Source: Microbacterium sp. HD4P20 (GTDB lineage Bacteria > Actinomycetota > Actinomycetes > Actinomycetales > Microbacteriaceae). Taken from it: a stretch of 64,000 nucleotides of DNA. This document shows positions 7,814 to 15,623 of this stretch, piece after piece. The position numbers and the translations under genes were made by a program. The stretch lies in the NCBI RefSeq assembly GCF_019449275.2, contig NZ_JAHZQZ020000012.1, positions 548,752-612,751 of the forward strand, written 5' to 3'. The notes under the pieces were generated by a model. The model was not told the origin of the DNA and ran no database searches. It was given only the letters and a program-made list of their open reading frames with translations. Position 1 is the first letter of the stretch. The number at the start of each line of letters is the position of its first letter.

Positions 7814-8644
7814 GTGCGAAAGACAGCAGCCGCCGGTCTCGCCGTCGGCATCATCGCGGCTCTCGGGTTCGCGATGCCGGCATCGGCCGACACGAACGGA
7901 TCCGCGCAGCTCTCGGTGCTCCACGGCATCCCCGACACACCCGTCGACGTCTATGTCAACGGCGAGCTCACTCTCGACGACTTCCAGCCGGGAGACCTCG
8001 CCGGTCCCCTCGAACTCCCGGCCGGCGACTACGAAGTCGCTCTGACGGCGACGGATGCCGCGGACGCGAGTTCTCCGGTGCTCGGGCCCGCCACGCTCAC
8101 GCTCGCGGCGGGCTCGAACTACACGGCCGTCGCGCACCTGACCGAAGCCGGTGAACCGGGACTGAACCTTTTCACCAACGACACCGCGACCACGGCTGCC
8201 GGTGAGGGCCGGCTCACGGTCCGCCATGTCGCCGCCGCTCCCGCGGTGGACGTGCTCGCCGGCGGATCGCCGGTCGTCGAGGGGCTCACGAACCCGAACG
8301 AGGCCACGCTGAACCTGCCGGCCGGCACGGTCTCGGCCGCCGTCGCGCTCGCGGGAACCACCGAACCGGTGCTCGGCCCGACAGACGTGCAGATCCAGGA
8401 CGGCGTCCTGACGATCGTGTACGCGTGGGGAAGCGCCGAGGACGGCAACCTCGCGATCGCGGCGCAGACCGTCACCGGCCTGCACTCCAGCCCTGACGGC
8501 GTGCCGTCCGGATCGGCCGGCTACCTCGCGCAGCGCGACGCGTCGACCACGTTCCTGATGATCGCGGGCGCCGGGGTGCTGGCGATCGCGGTGACCGTCG
8601 GAGCCGTCACCCTCGTGCGGGCTCGGCAGGGGGCTTCGCACTGA
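7814..8644 (+). CDS. Secreted, membrane-anchored DUF4397 domain protein
   Basis: 276-aa exported protein. A Sec signal peptide (basic start, hydrophobic core, cleavage near MPASA-DT) is followed by two DUF4397 repeats beginning QLSVLHGIPDTPVDVYVNGE and RLTVRHVAAAPAVDVLAGG, each ending in a LxxGxYxV/LPAGTV-type strand. A C-terminal hydrophobic helix (TFLMIAGAGVLAIAVTVGAV) and a short basic tail (RARQ) resemble a sortase sorting signal, yet no LPxTG pentapeptide is visible before the helix. The stop overlaps the start of the sortase gene, so this is the likely client or partner of that sortase. The operon continues with an ECF sigma factor and its anti-sigma factor. Confidence 0.88.
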   Translation: MRKTAAAGLAVGIIAALGFAMPASADTNGSAQLSVLHGIPDTPVDVYVNGELTLDDFQPGDLAGPLELPAGDYEVALTATDAADASSPVLGPATLTLAAGSNYTAVAHLTEAGEPGLNLFTNDTATTAAGEGRLTVRHVAAAPAVDVLAGGSPVVEGLTNPNEATLNLPAGTVSAAVALAGTTEPVLGPTDVQIQDGVLTIVYAWGSAEDGNLAIAAQTVTGLHSSPDGVPSGSAGYLAQRDASTTFLMIAGAGVLAIAVTVGAVTLVRARQGASH

Positions 8645-9324
8645 TGGCGCGGGGCACGTCGCGAAGCCTCCGGAGGGAGCAGCCGATGGTCTGCGCTCTC
8701 GCCGGAACGGTTCTCGCGGCGTGCCTCGTCGCCTGCACACCGGTGGGGGCGGGAGACGCGACGCCCACCCCCAGTCGCATCGCGACGGCGTCTCCTTCCG
8801 CTCCCACCTCACCCGCCGCGCCGACGCCGACGATCGACGTGCCCGTTCAGTCGAGCGCACTGTCGGCGCCGGCGGCTGCGGTGCCTCCCGTGCGGTTGCG
8901 CATCGATGCGCTCGGTATCGACATGCCGGTGACCGACGTCGGGATCGAGCCCAGCGGTCAGATGGAACTGCCGGTCGACCCGGCCGTGGCGGGCTGGTAC
9001 CGGTACGGGCCGGATGCGCGAAGCGAGGCGGGCAACCTCATGCTCGCCGCCCACGTCGACGCTCCCGACTACCCGATCGGGCCGCTCGCACGACTGCGTG
9101 AACTGGGCCCCGGTGCCACCTTGTCGATCGAGGCCGCCGACGGGTCATCGCGTGGCTACGTGGTGGAGTCGCTCACCTTCTACGACAAGACCGCGCTGCC
9201 GACCGCAGAGCTGTTCGCCCGGGACGGAGCGCCGACGCTCGTGATCATCACGTGCGGGGGCCCGTTCGATCCCACCACGGGCCGATACCGCGATAACGTC
9301 GTCGCGATCGCACGACAGCAATGA
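8644..9324 (+). CDS. Class F sortase (LPXTG-type transpeptidase domain)
   Basis: 226-aa cell-surface cysteine transpeptidase. The N-terminus has a hydrophobic segment with possible lipobox cysteines (LAACLVAC), then a Pro/Thr/Ser-rich linker (residues 38-75). The catalytic domain carries His in NLMLAAHVDA, Cys in LVIITCGGPFD and Arg in GRYRDNVV, the usual triad. The ATG at 8644 shares one base with the upstream stop; the internal ATG at 8686 would shorten the N-terminus by 14 residues but still leave the signal. Next to a DUF4397 surface protein and a sigma/anti-sigma pair, the expected job is attaching or processing surface proteins. Confidence 0.9.
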   Translation: MARGTSRSLRREQPMVCALAGTVLAACLVACTPVGAGDATPTPSRIATASPSAPTSPAAPTPTIDVPVQSSALSAPAAAVPPVRLRIDALGIDMPVTDVGIEPSGQMELPVDPAVAGWYRYGPDARSEAGNLMLAAHVDAPDYPIGPLARLRELGPGATLSIEAADGSSRGYVVESLTFYDKTALPTAELFARDGAPTLVIITCGGPFDPTTGRYRDNVVAIARQQ

Positions 9325-9908
9325 TGCCCGGAAGCGAGGACAGCGTGGAAACGGATACCGACTCCGACGCAGAGGCGCAGCTGAACGCGCGCTTCCAGGC
9401 GGGGGACGAATCCGCGCTCGCGGAGGTGTACCGGCGGTGGGCGCCCGTGGTGTTCACGCTGGCACTCCGCTCGCTCGGTGACCGAGGGGATGCCGAGGAC
9501 GTCACCCAGCGCACCTTCGTGTCTGCGTGGACGTCCCGTGCGTCGTACGACCCGGCCAAAGCGCGGTTGTCGACCTGGCTCGTCGCGATCGCACGGCATC
9601 GGATCGCCGACACCCACGAGTCCCGAGCCAAGGTGCGTGCGCTCCAGGCCGAGATGGAGCGCCTCACGCGGCCCGACGATCTCGTCCGGGACGCGCCGGA
9701 CCTTTCCGAGACACTGCTCGTCGCCAACGAGCTCCAGCAGCTCGAGCCGGACGCCCGGACCGTCATGCGGCTCGCCTTCTACGACGATCTGACGCACGAC
9801 GAGATATCGAGGCGACTCGGGATGCCGCTGGGTACCGTGAAGAGCCATATCCGGCGAAGTCTCATCCGCATGCGCGACCGATTGGAGGTGACCCGTGTCA
9901 CACCTTGA
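9321..9908 (+). CDS. ECF RNA polymerase sigma factor (SigK-like)
   Basis: 195-aa sigma-70 family group IV factor. Region 2 is at about residues 25-95 (ALAEVYRRWAPVVFTLALRS, DAEDVTQRTFVSAW, STWLVAIARHRIAD). Region 4 is at about 130-185 (LEPDARTVMRLAFYDDLTHDEISRRL, GMPLGTVKSHIRRSL). The start overlaps the sortase stop (ATGA at 9321-9324). The downstream gene, overlapping by 14 bases, is an RskA-type anti-sigma factor, so activity is likely held at the membrane and released by a signal. The whole operon is a natural candidate for autoregulation. Confidence 0.92.
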   Translation: MMPGSEDSVETDTDSDAEAQLNARFQAGDESALAEVYRRWAPVVFTLALRSLGDRGDAEDVTQRTFVSAWTSRASYDPAKARLSTWLVAIARHRIADTHESRAKVRALQAEMERLTRPDDLVRDAPDLSETLLVANELQQLEPDARTVMRLAFYDDLTHDEISRRLGMPLGTVKSHIRRSLIRMRDRLEVTRVTP

Positions 9909-10689
9909 CCCCGAGCAGCTCGCGCTGGTCGCCATGGGTGAGGCCGTCGCCTCCGCCGAGGAGCGCTCGCACCTCGCGTCGTGCCCCGCCTGCACGGCGG
10001 AGGTCGCCGAGATGTCGCACGCCGCGACCGTCGCCCGGTCGACCATCGACGAGGCGGCGCTCGAATCGCCCTCGGCGCGTGTGTGGGATCGCATCCACCA
10101 AGACCTCGCCCTTGGCGCCGACGTCGCGGCAGACCCGCTCGCGCCCGTCGGCGCCGACGAGCCCGCCGGAGCGCCGGGCACGCCCGTCCAACACGTGTCG
10201 GTCGCGCATGAGGAGGCCGGGTCGACGGATCCTGTTGCCCGCGCGCGTCAACCGCGAATGCGGTCGATCTGGGTGCTCGCGGCATCCCTCGCCCTCATCG
10301 CCGTCGTCGGGGTGGGCGTGTGGGCGGGCATCTCGGCGAGCCTCGCGCCCACCGTCGTCGCCGCCGCCTCGCTCGACGCGTTCCCGTCTCACCCCCGAGC
10401 CGAGGGTACGGCAGAGGTGGACCTTAGTCGCGACGGCAGCCGCACCCTCAGCGTGACCCTCGAGGGAGCCTCCGAGGCGGATGCCTACCGCGAGGTCTGG
10501 CTGATCCGAAACGACGGGGCGGCGCTGATCAGCTTGGGTCTTCTGGAGGGGAGGTCGGGCACTTTTCCGATCCCGGACGGCGTCGACCTCGAGGAGTACG
10601 ACCTGGTCGACATCTCGTTCGAGCCACTCGACGGTGATCCCGCGCATTCTGGTGACTCGATCGTTCGCGGACAGCTGCAGTCCGCATGA
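9895..10689 (+). CDS. Membrane anti-sigma factor, RskA-like with ZAS-type zinc motif
   Basis: 264-aa negative regulator of the preceding sigma factor. The cytoplasmic N-terminal domain holds the zinc-associated anti-sigma motif (HLASCPACTAEV, His then CxxC, residues 22-33). One transmembrane helix is seen at about 123-145 (WVLAASLALIAVVGVGVWAG). The outer domain (about residues 160-264) has the anti-sigma-K features REVWLIRNDGAALISLGLL and a PDGVDLEEYDLVDISFEP ending. GTG at 9895 is backed by a strong GGAGGTGA 5 bases upstream and overlaps the sigma gene, the usual coupled sigma/anti-sigma layout. Confidence 0.92.
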   Translation: MSHLDPEQLALVAMGEAVASAEERSHLASCPACTAEVAEMSHAATVARSTIDEAALESPSARVWDRIHQDLALGADVAADPLAPVGADEPAGAPGTPVQHVSVAHEEAGSTDPVARARQPRMRSIWVLAASLALIAVVGVGVWAGISASLAPTVVAAASLDAFPSHPRAEGTAEVDLSRDGSRTLSVTLEGASEADAYREVWLIRNDGAALISLGLLEGRSGTFPIPDGVDLEEYDLVDISFEPLDGDPAHSGDSIVRGQLQSA

Positions 10690-10694
10690 GGCAA

Positions 10695-10700
10695 TAGTCT
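10695..10700 (+). promoter_or_regulatory. Leaderless -10 box for the GyrI-like gene
   Basis: TAGTCT lies exactly 6 bases before the ATG at 10707, with no SD. It begins 6 bases after the anti-sigma stop codon, so the GyrI-like gene probably has its own leaderless transcript. Confidence 0.6.
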
Positions 10701-10706
10701 CCGGGC

Positions 10707-11315
10707 ATGAAAATCGACTTCAAGAAGGAGATCGCCGCGTACTCGGCTCGGCGGGGCGTATTCGACATCATCGAAGTTCCACCGCTTCGCTACCTGATGA
10801 TCGACGGCCACGGCGACCCGAACACCCAGGCGTACGGCGACGCCATCTCGACGATCTTCCCGGTCGCGTACAAGCTCAAATTCCTCAGCAAGAGGGAGCT
10901 CGACCGGGACTACGTCGTCATGCCGCTGGAAGCGGTCTGGTGGTCCGACGACATGAGCTCGTTCACGTCCGATCGCGACAAGTCGAAGTGGGACTGGACG
11001 GCACTGAACATGGTGCCCGACTGGATCACCGACGAGCTCTTCGCCCGCGCGGTCGCGGCGGCGGGGGAGGCGCCGGTCATCGACCGCATCCGACTGGGCA
11101 CGCTCGACGAAGGGCGTTGCGTGCAGACGCTCCATGTCGGCCCGTTCGACGAGGAGGGGCCGGTGCTCGCCGACCTGCACGACCGCTTCATTCCCTCGCA
11201 GGGGCTGCGCATGACCGGCAAGCACCATGAGATCTACCTCAGCGATATCCGGCGCACCGATCCGTCCAAGCTGCGCACGATCCTGCGTCAGCCCGTAGCC
11301 GATGCCGCGTCCTGA
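10707..11315 (+). CDS. GyrI-like small-molecule-binding domain protein
   Basis: 202-aa cytoplasmic protein of the GyrI-like/SOUL-type ligand-binding superfamily. It starts MKIDFKKEIAAYSA and contains the family hallmarks VPPLRYLMIDGHGDPN, LEAVWWSD and KHHEIYLSDIRRTDPSKLRTILRQPV near the end. Stand-alone members bind drugs or other hydrophobic ligands and a few act as cyclopropanoid hydrolases. There is no DNA-binding domain. It is a single gene, probably leaderless, and convergent with the DUF2238 gene. Confidence 0.85.
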   Translation: MKIDFKKEIAAYSARRGVFDIIEVPPLRYLMIDGHGDPNTQAYGDAISTIFPVAYKLKFLSKRELDRDYVVMPLEAVWWSDDMSSFTSDRDKSKWDWTALNMVPDWITDELFARAVAAAGEAPVIDRIRLGTLDEGRCVQTLHVGPFDEEGPVLADLHDRFIPSQGLRMTGKHHEIYLSDIRRTDPSKLRTILRQPVADAAS

Positions 11316-11368
11316 CCGTACCCGCTGCCTTCTGCCGAGCGATAGGGGGGTTGTCCTCGGTCCGGGAT

Positions 11369-11944
11369 TCAGCGGCCCTTTTCGAGGCGCACGATCGCGA
11401 CGGTGACGCCCGCTGCGACCGCGCCCAGCCCGCCGACGGCCATGTCGCCGATCGTGTCCTGATACGTGACGAAGATCTCATCGGTGACGAAGGTCTTGCC
11501 CGCCCACTCGACCATCTCCCAGACGGCGCTGATCGCGAGTCCGAGCGCCGCCACGATGACGATCGGCGTGCGCCGCCTCGAATCGGGCTCGCGCGGCGCG
11601 GGAACGACATCGAGTCGGGCGAGCAGCAGGTAGAGCATGGCCGCGAACACCCCCGTGCACACGAAGTGGACGGCGAGATCCCAGCCCGACCAGGTGCGAT
11701 AGAGGCCGAGGAGGTTGCTCCAGGCGGCGACCAGGACCGTGACGCCGAAGATGACATCGAATCCCGGTCGCACGCCGACGAAGCGGGGCAGGACGAGTGC
11801 CGGGAGAGTGAGCGCGAGAATGCCGGCATCCGTCACGGTCCACCACGTGAACGCGGCGACGACGCTTGCCACACCGAGAGCCCGTACGGCATCGGCGAGC
11901 CATTCGCCGATGCCCGAGGGCGGCCGCAGGAAGGTCGCGATCAC
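11369..11944 (-). CDS. DUF2238/YjdF-like integral membrane protein
   Basis: 191-aa protein with five or six predicted membrane helices (VASVVAAFTWWTVTDAGILA, FGVTVLVAAWSNLLGLY, LAVHFVCTGVFAAMLYLLLA, IVIVAALGLAISAVWEMVEW, and a C-terminal span). Family hallmarks are WDLAVHFVCTG, AVWEMVEW and the YQDTIGDMAVGGLGA motif. Its function is unknown. The ATG at 11942-11944 overlaps the stop of the EEP nuclease gene, so the two are co-translated. Confidence 0.85.
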   Translation of the reverse strand: MIATFLRPPSGIGEWLADAVRALGVASVVAAFTWWTVTDAGILALTLPALVLPRFVGVRPGFDVIFGVTVLVAAWSNLLGLYRTWSGWDLAVHFVCTGVFAAMLYLLLARLDVVPAPREPDSRRRTPIVIVAALGLAISAVWEMVEWAGKTFVTDEIFVTYQDTIGDMAVGGLGAVAAGVTVAIVRLEKGR

Positions 11945-12771
11945 GCCGACCGCCCCTCGCCGTCAAGTCGTACGACGGCCTGGACCGGGAGATGGTCGGA
12001 CGGCCAGCGGCCGTCGAAGCGACGCGCGTTGATTCCGGCCCTCTCCACGCCGACGTCCGGCGTCACGATGATCCAGTCGATGCGGTGTGCGCCGGCGCGC
12101 GCCGGTCGATAGTTCGGGAACGTGCCGACGGATGCCCCGACGCGGCGCGCGGCCGTAGCCCAGGCGTCCTTGAGCGAACCATCGGAGAGGAGTTCCCGCA
12201 GGGTCCGCGACCCTTCACGGGCGTTGAGGTCGCCCGTCAGGATCGCGGGACCGTCCCCGATGAGCGCGCGCAGCGCGTCGACCGCGCGGAGGCGCGAGCG
12301 TCGAGAGAACGGATCGAGATGCGTATTCAGTGCGAGGAACGGCGAGTTGGTCGATCGATCGCGGAAGCGGGCGGTGACGGCGACGCGAGGGATGAGGTTG
12401 CCCCACGAGCGCGACCCCGCATGGTGCGGGTGGTCCGACAGCGCGATCTGCTCCCACTCGAGCAGTTCGAGACGCCCGCTGTCGAAGTACAGCGGGCACC
12501 CTTCGCCCGTTCGTCGGGCGCCTCGTCCATGACCGACGAAACGATAACGCCGGCCGAGGGCGGCGAGCACGTCGTCGGCCTGATCGGGCATCGCCTCCTG
12601 CACCCCGAGGAGCGTCGGCTGTTCGCTTGCGAGCAGCGCGCGAACCGCGGGCAGCCGATGGCGCCAGCGGTCGGCGCGTCGCCACGCGAGACCGTCCATG
12701 CGGCGGCGGATGTTGAACGTCATCACGTGCAGGCCCGGCGGGGCGATCGGCCCGATCAGCGGCAAAGTCAT
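11941..12771 (-). CDS. Endonuclease/exonuclease/phosphatase (EEP) family protein
   Basis: 276-aa metal-dependent phosphoesterase of the DNase I-like fold. Visible signature pieces are LHVMTFNIRRR near the start, LLGVQEAMPDQADD with the metal-binding Glu (about residue 58), NTHLDPFSRRSRLRAVDAL, LTGDLNA and the C-terminal RIDWIIV...WPSDHLPVQAVV with the catalytic Asp-His. There is no signal peptide. It could act on nucleic acid, phosphoinositide-like or other phosphodiesters; the substrate is not readable. Its ATG is fused to the tail of a decayed glycosyltransferase gene (ATGA overlap at 12768-12771) and it overlaps the DUF2238 gene at its 3' end. Confidence 0.88.
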   Translation of the reverse strand: MTLPLIGPIAPPGLHVMTFNIRRRMDGLAWRRADRWRHRLPAVRALLASEQPTLLGVQEAMPDQADDVLAALGRRYRFVGHGRGARRTGEGCPLYFDSGRLELLEWEQIALSDHPHHAGSRSWGNLIPRVAVTARFRDRSTNSPFLALNTHLDPFSRRSRLRAVDALRALIGDGPAILTGDLNAREGSRTLRELLSDGSLKDAWATAARRVGASVGTFPNYRPARAGAHRIDWIIVTPDVGVERAGINARRFDGRWPSDHLPVQAVVRLDGEGRSA

Positions 12772-12998
12772 GGCGCGCTCCCTGTCGAGCCGGAGGAAGA
12801 GTTCCCGGTCGCTGCGTCATGGCCGGCATCGCTGGCCGCCGCATCCGACGATCCGTTGTCGACCACGACGATCTCGTCGGGCTTCAGGGTCTGCAGCGAC
12901 AGGCCGCGAAGGCATCGCCCGAGCTCGCGGTCGTCATCCTTCACCGGGATCACGACCGATACCGTCGAAATCCTCGTCAGTGATGCGGTGCGGGTCAC
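12768..12998 (-). pseudogene. Remnant of a family 2 glycosyltransferase (internal deletion, frameshift, truncation)
   Basis: GTG at 12996-12998 has a GAGGAG SD 5 bases upstream. The first 50 codons match the N-terminus of the intact glycosyltransferase at 30369-31127 (both have VSVVIPVKDDDREL, then VVDNGS). After DNGSSDAAAS the reading jumps to DAGHDAATG, so about 26 codons present in the intact copy are missing. A one-base loss follows: restoring it gives ATGELFLRLD against ATGEIILRLD in the intact copy. The rest of the gene (about 180 codons) is gone and the tail runs into the EEP nuclease start. The remnant may survive as the expressed leader of the nuclease operon. Confidence 0.8.
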
Positions 12999-13123
12999 GT
13001 CGTCTCCTCGACGGCTCGCTCTCACGCTAGTCGGGGGCGGCGAGGTGGCTCCGCCGGTTGACACCGACTGCAGAGACGGATATCGCGCTGGGCGGGGAGA
13101 GTGGCCCTGGTGAGATGAGCGTT

Positions 13124-13137
13124 AACGATATATCGTT
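13124..13137. promoter_or_regulatory. Perfect 14-bp palindrome, probable PadR operator
   Basis: AACGATATATCGTT is an exact palindrome 43 bases upstream of the PadR-family gene, in an AT-rich island that stands out from the GC-rich surroundings. PadR proteins usually bind palindromes in their own promoter. Confidence 0.65.
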
Positions 13138-13150
13138 GAGTATCGCCAAG

Positions 13151-13167
13151 GTATCGCTCATCGATAC
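13151..13167. promoter_or_regulatory. Second inverted repeat in the PadR-gene promoter
   Basis: GTATCG-N5-CGATAC shares the TATCG half-site with the 14-bp palindrome and lies just before the SD (GAGGAGG at 13168-13174). A third half-site, GTATCG, occurs at 13140-13145. The array suggests cooperative self-repression. Confidence 0.55.
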
Positions 13168-13179
13168 GAGGAGGTCATC

Positions 13180-13752
13180 ATGAACGGTTTCGACTTCGGA
13201 GGAGCGTTCGGCGCCCGGCCGTCCGGTCAGGGCTCCAGCCCTGCAGGCGGAGGGATCTGGGACGCCGTGGATCAATTGCGCGAGGCATTCGAGCAGCGCT
13301 TCACCCCGCCCAGGATGGCGCGTGGAGACGTGCGCGCGGCGGTTCTATCGCTGCTCGCCGAGAAGCCCATGCACGGGTATCAGATCATCCACGAGATCGA
13401 GGAGCGCAGTGGCGGAAGCTGGAAGCCGAGCCCCGGCTCGGTGTATCCGACGCTCCAGCTGCTCGCCGACGAGGGTCTCATCAGTGCGACGGAGTCTGCC
13501 GGTAGGAAGACGTACTCGCTGACCGACGCGGGACGCGAGGCCGTCGACGCCAGCGAAGAGCGCTCCGCGCCGTGGGAGTCGCCGGGCGCACGAGAGGCCG
13601 CTCGTGCGACCGCGCTGCCCAAGGCCGGCGCGAAGCTGGCGCAGGCGGCCGCGCAGGTGGCCAGCAGCGGTTCACCCGAACAGGTGCAGCAGGCGGTCGA
13701 CGTGCTCGACGAGGCCCGTCGTAAGCTCTTCTCGATCCTCGCGCAGGACTGA
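13180..13752 (+). CDS. PadR family transcriptional regulator with long flanking regions
   Basis: 190-aa DNA-binding regulator. The winged helix (about residues 45-115) has the family pattern GDVRAAVLSLLAEKPMHGYQII, then KPSPGSVYPTLQLLADEGLI and GRKTYSLTDAGREAV. A Gly/Phe-rich N-terminal extension (MNGFDFGGAFGARPSGQG) and a C-terminal region of two amphipathic helices (KAGAKLAQAAAQVASS; VQQAVDVLDEARRKLFSIL) frame it. The start is fixed by a strong GAGGAGG. Inverted TATCG repeats in the promoter point to autoregulation. The next gene, a UbiB-like kinase 50 bases downstream, may be co-transcribed. Confidence 0.9.
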   Translation: MNGFDFGGAFGARPSGQGSSPAGGGIWDAVDQLREAFEQRFTPPRMARGDVRAAVLSLLAEKPMHGYQIIHEIEERSGGSWKPSPGSVYPTLQLLADEGLISATESAGRKTYSLTDAGREAVDASEERSAPWESPGAREAARATALPKAGAKLAQAAAQVASSGSPEQVQQAVDVLDEARRKLFSILAQD

Positions 13753-13802
13753 CCGAGGGCTGAGCCAGCGCCGGCGCCGAGCGTCGGGATCAGGGAGATT
13801 CG

Positions 13803-15485
13803 ATGGCCGACGCCGCAGCTTCGCGCGCCCGCTACCGCCGCATCCTTCGTTTCGCTGCCCGGTACATCGCGCAGGCGTGGTGGTTCGAGCTCTTCCTGCC
13901 CCGGATCGGGCTGGCGCGATTCGCGGCACGCGGCCGAGCGGCGCGCCTTCAGACGATCGCGCGAAATTTCCACGGCCTCGCCGTCTCGCTCGGCGGGCTG
14001 ATGATCAAGGTGGGACAGTTCATGTCGTCCCGGCTCGATGTGCTCCCGCCCGAGATCACGAAGGAGCTCGAGGGGCTGCAGGACGAAGTGCCTCCGGTCG
14101 ATTTCGCGTCGATCCGCGTGCTCGCCGAAGCCGAGCTGGGGCTGCCGCTCGAGGTCGCTTTCGCATGGGTCGACCCGGCGCCCCTGGCTGCGGCATCCCT
14201 CGGCCAGGCGCATCGCGCCCGGCTGACCGACGCCGGCGCGGCAGACACCGGCTTCGCCGACGTCGTGGTCAAGATCCAGCGACCCGGCATCGACGAGATC
14301 GTCGCGGTCGACCTGGCGGCCCTGCGTAAAGTCGCCGGATGGCTCAGTCGGGTGCGGATAGTCGCCGACCACGTCGATCTGCCGGCGCTCATCGAGGAGT
14401 TCGCGCAGACCAGTCGCGAGGAGATCGACTACCTGCACGAGGCGGCCAACGCGGCGAGGTTCGCCGACAATTTCCGCAATGACCCGCGCGTGGGCGTTCC
14501 CGAGGTCGCGTGGGAGCGCGCGACGGGGCGAGTGCTCACGCTGTCGGATGTCTCGGCGATCAAGATCAACGATGTCGCCGGTCTGCGGGAGGCGGGTATC
14601 GACCCCGCCGAGGTTGCCTCCGAGTTCGCGAACGTGATGTTCGACCAGCTCTTTCGCGACGGCTACTTCCATGCCGACCCGCATCCGGGCAACATCTTCG
14701 TCACACCGACGCCGGAGCAGGAGCGGGCCTTCCGGCTGACGTTCGTCGATTTCGGGATGATGGGGGAGGTTCCCGACCGGCTGCGCCGGGATCTGCAGCA
14801 GCTGGTGATCGCGGTCGCCTCCCGCAACGGCAAGCAGCTGGTCGACAGCATCCGCGATGTCGGTGTCCTCCTTCCCTCCGCCGACACCGTCGAGCTGGAG
14901 CGGGCGATGACCGCGCTCTTCGCGCGTTTTGGCGGCATGGGCTTCGCGGAACTCCAGCGGGTCGACCCGAGAGAGTTCCAGGACTTCGCGACGGAGTTCG
15001 GCGACGTGATCCGGTCACTGCCGTTCCAGCTGCCCGAGAACTTCCTGCTCATCGTGCGGGCGGTCTCACTCACCTCGGGGCTGTGCAGCTCGCTCGAGCC
15101 CGAGTTCAACATGTGGGACGCCGTCGAGCCGTACGCGGACCAGCTGATCCGCGGCGAACGGGGCAATGCGGTGTCGGCCGTCGCACGAGAAGCCCTCTCG
15201 ATCGCCGCGATCGCGGCCCGGCTGCCTCGCCGCCTCGACGACTTCGTCACACGCGCCGAAGAGGGCCGCCTCTCCATCGATTCGCCGCGGCTGGATCAGC
15301 GCGCGAGACGTCTCGAGCGGCTCGCGCGTCGCGCCGTCTCGGCCGTTCTGTTCGCGGGTCTCTTCATCGGCGGAGCGGTGCTCCGCCCGGAGGATCCGGT
15401 CTGGGGAGTGGCGCTCATGGTGGTGTCGGCGGTGCCCTTCCTGCACGCGGTGTTCGCCGGCTTCGGGGATCGACGGGGCTTGTAG
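13803..15485 (+). CDS. ABC1/UbiB (AarF) family atypical kinase
   Basis: 560-aa UbiB-family protein-kinase-like ATPase. It shows the KxGQ signature (LMIKVGQFMSSR, about residue 65), the alanine-rich loop replacing the P-loop (LAAASLGQAHRA), the ATP-binding Lys (VVVKIQRPG), the catalytic segment YFHADPHPGNIF and the metal motif VDFGMMGE. Two hydrophobic helices lie at the C-terminus (AVSAVLFAGLFIGGAVL; VALMVVSAVPFLHAVFAG), as in membrane-tethered family members. In actinobacteria it probably supports isoprenoid quinone or lipid metabolism. ATG at 13803 follows GGGAGATTCG. It lies directly downstream of the PadR regulator. Confidence 0.9.
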   Translation: MADAAASRARYRRILRFAARYIAQAWWFELFLPRIGLARFAARGRAARLQTIARNFHGLAVSLGGLMIKVGQFMSSRLDVLPPEITKELEGLQDEVPPVDFASIRVLAEAELGLPLEVAFAWVDPAPLAAASLGQAHRARLTDAGAADTGFADVVVKIQRPGIDEIVAVDLAALRKVAGWLSRVRIVADHVDLPALIEEFAQTSREEIDYLHEAANAARFADNFRNDPRVGVPEVAWERATGRVLTLSDVSAIKINDVAGLREAGIDPAEVASEFANVMFDQLFRDGYFHADPHPGNIFVTPTPEQERAFRLTFVDFGMMGEVPDRLRRDLQQLVIAVASRNGKQLVDSIRDVGVLLPSADTVELERAMTALFARFGGMGFAELQRVDPREFQDFATEFGDVIRSLPFQLPENFLLIVRAVSLTSGLCSSLEPEFNMWDAVEPYADQLIRGERGNAVSAVAREALSIAAIAARLPRRLDDFVTRAEEGRLSIDSPRLDQRARRLERLARRAVSAVLFAGLFIGGAVLRPEDPVWGVALMVVSAVPFLHAVFAGFGDRRGL

Positions 15486-15623
15486 CCCCGGGTCGCGAGT
15501 CGTCGCCTCCCACGCAGCGGCGGCAACCCCTCCCGCCCGGCCGTCCCGGCTCCCTAGACTGCGACCGGGCGTGTCTGACGACGGACGCGACCCTCCGAGC
15601 GGATCGAGACGAGGAGCGACGAC

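Noticed and set aside
8617..8643. LPxTG sorting signal at the end of the DUF4397 protein
   Set aside because: A hydrophobic helix and basic tail are present, but no LPxTG or close variant lies before the helix.
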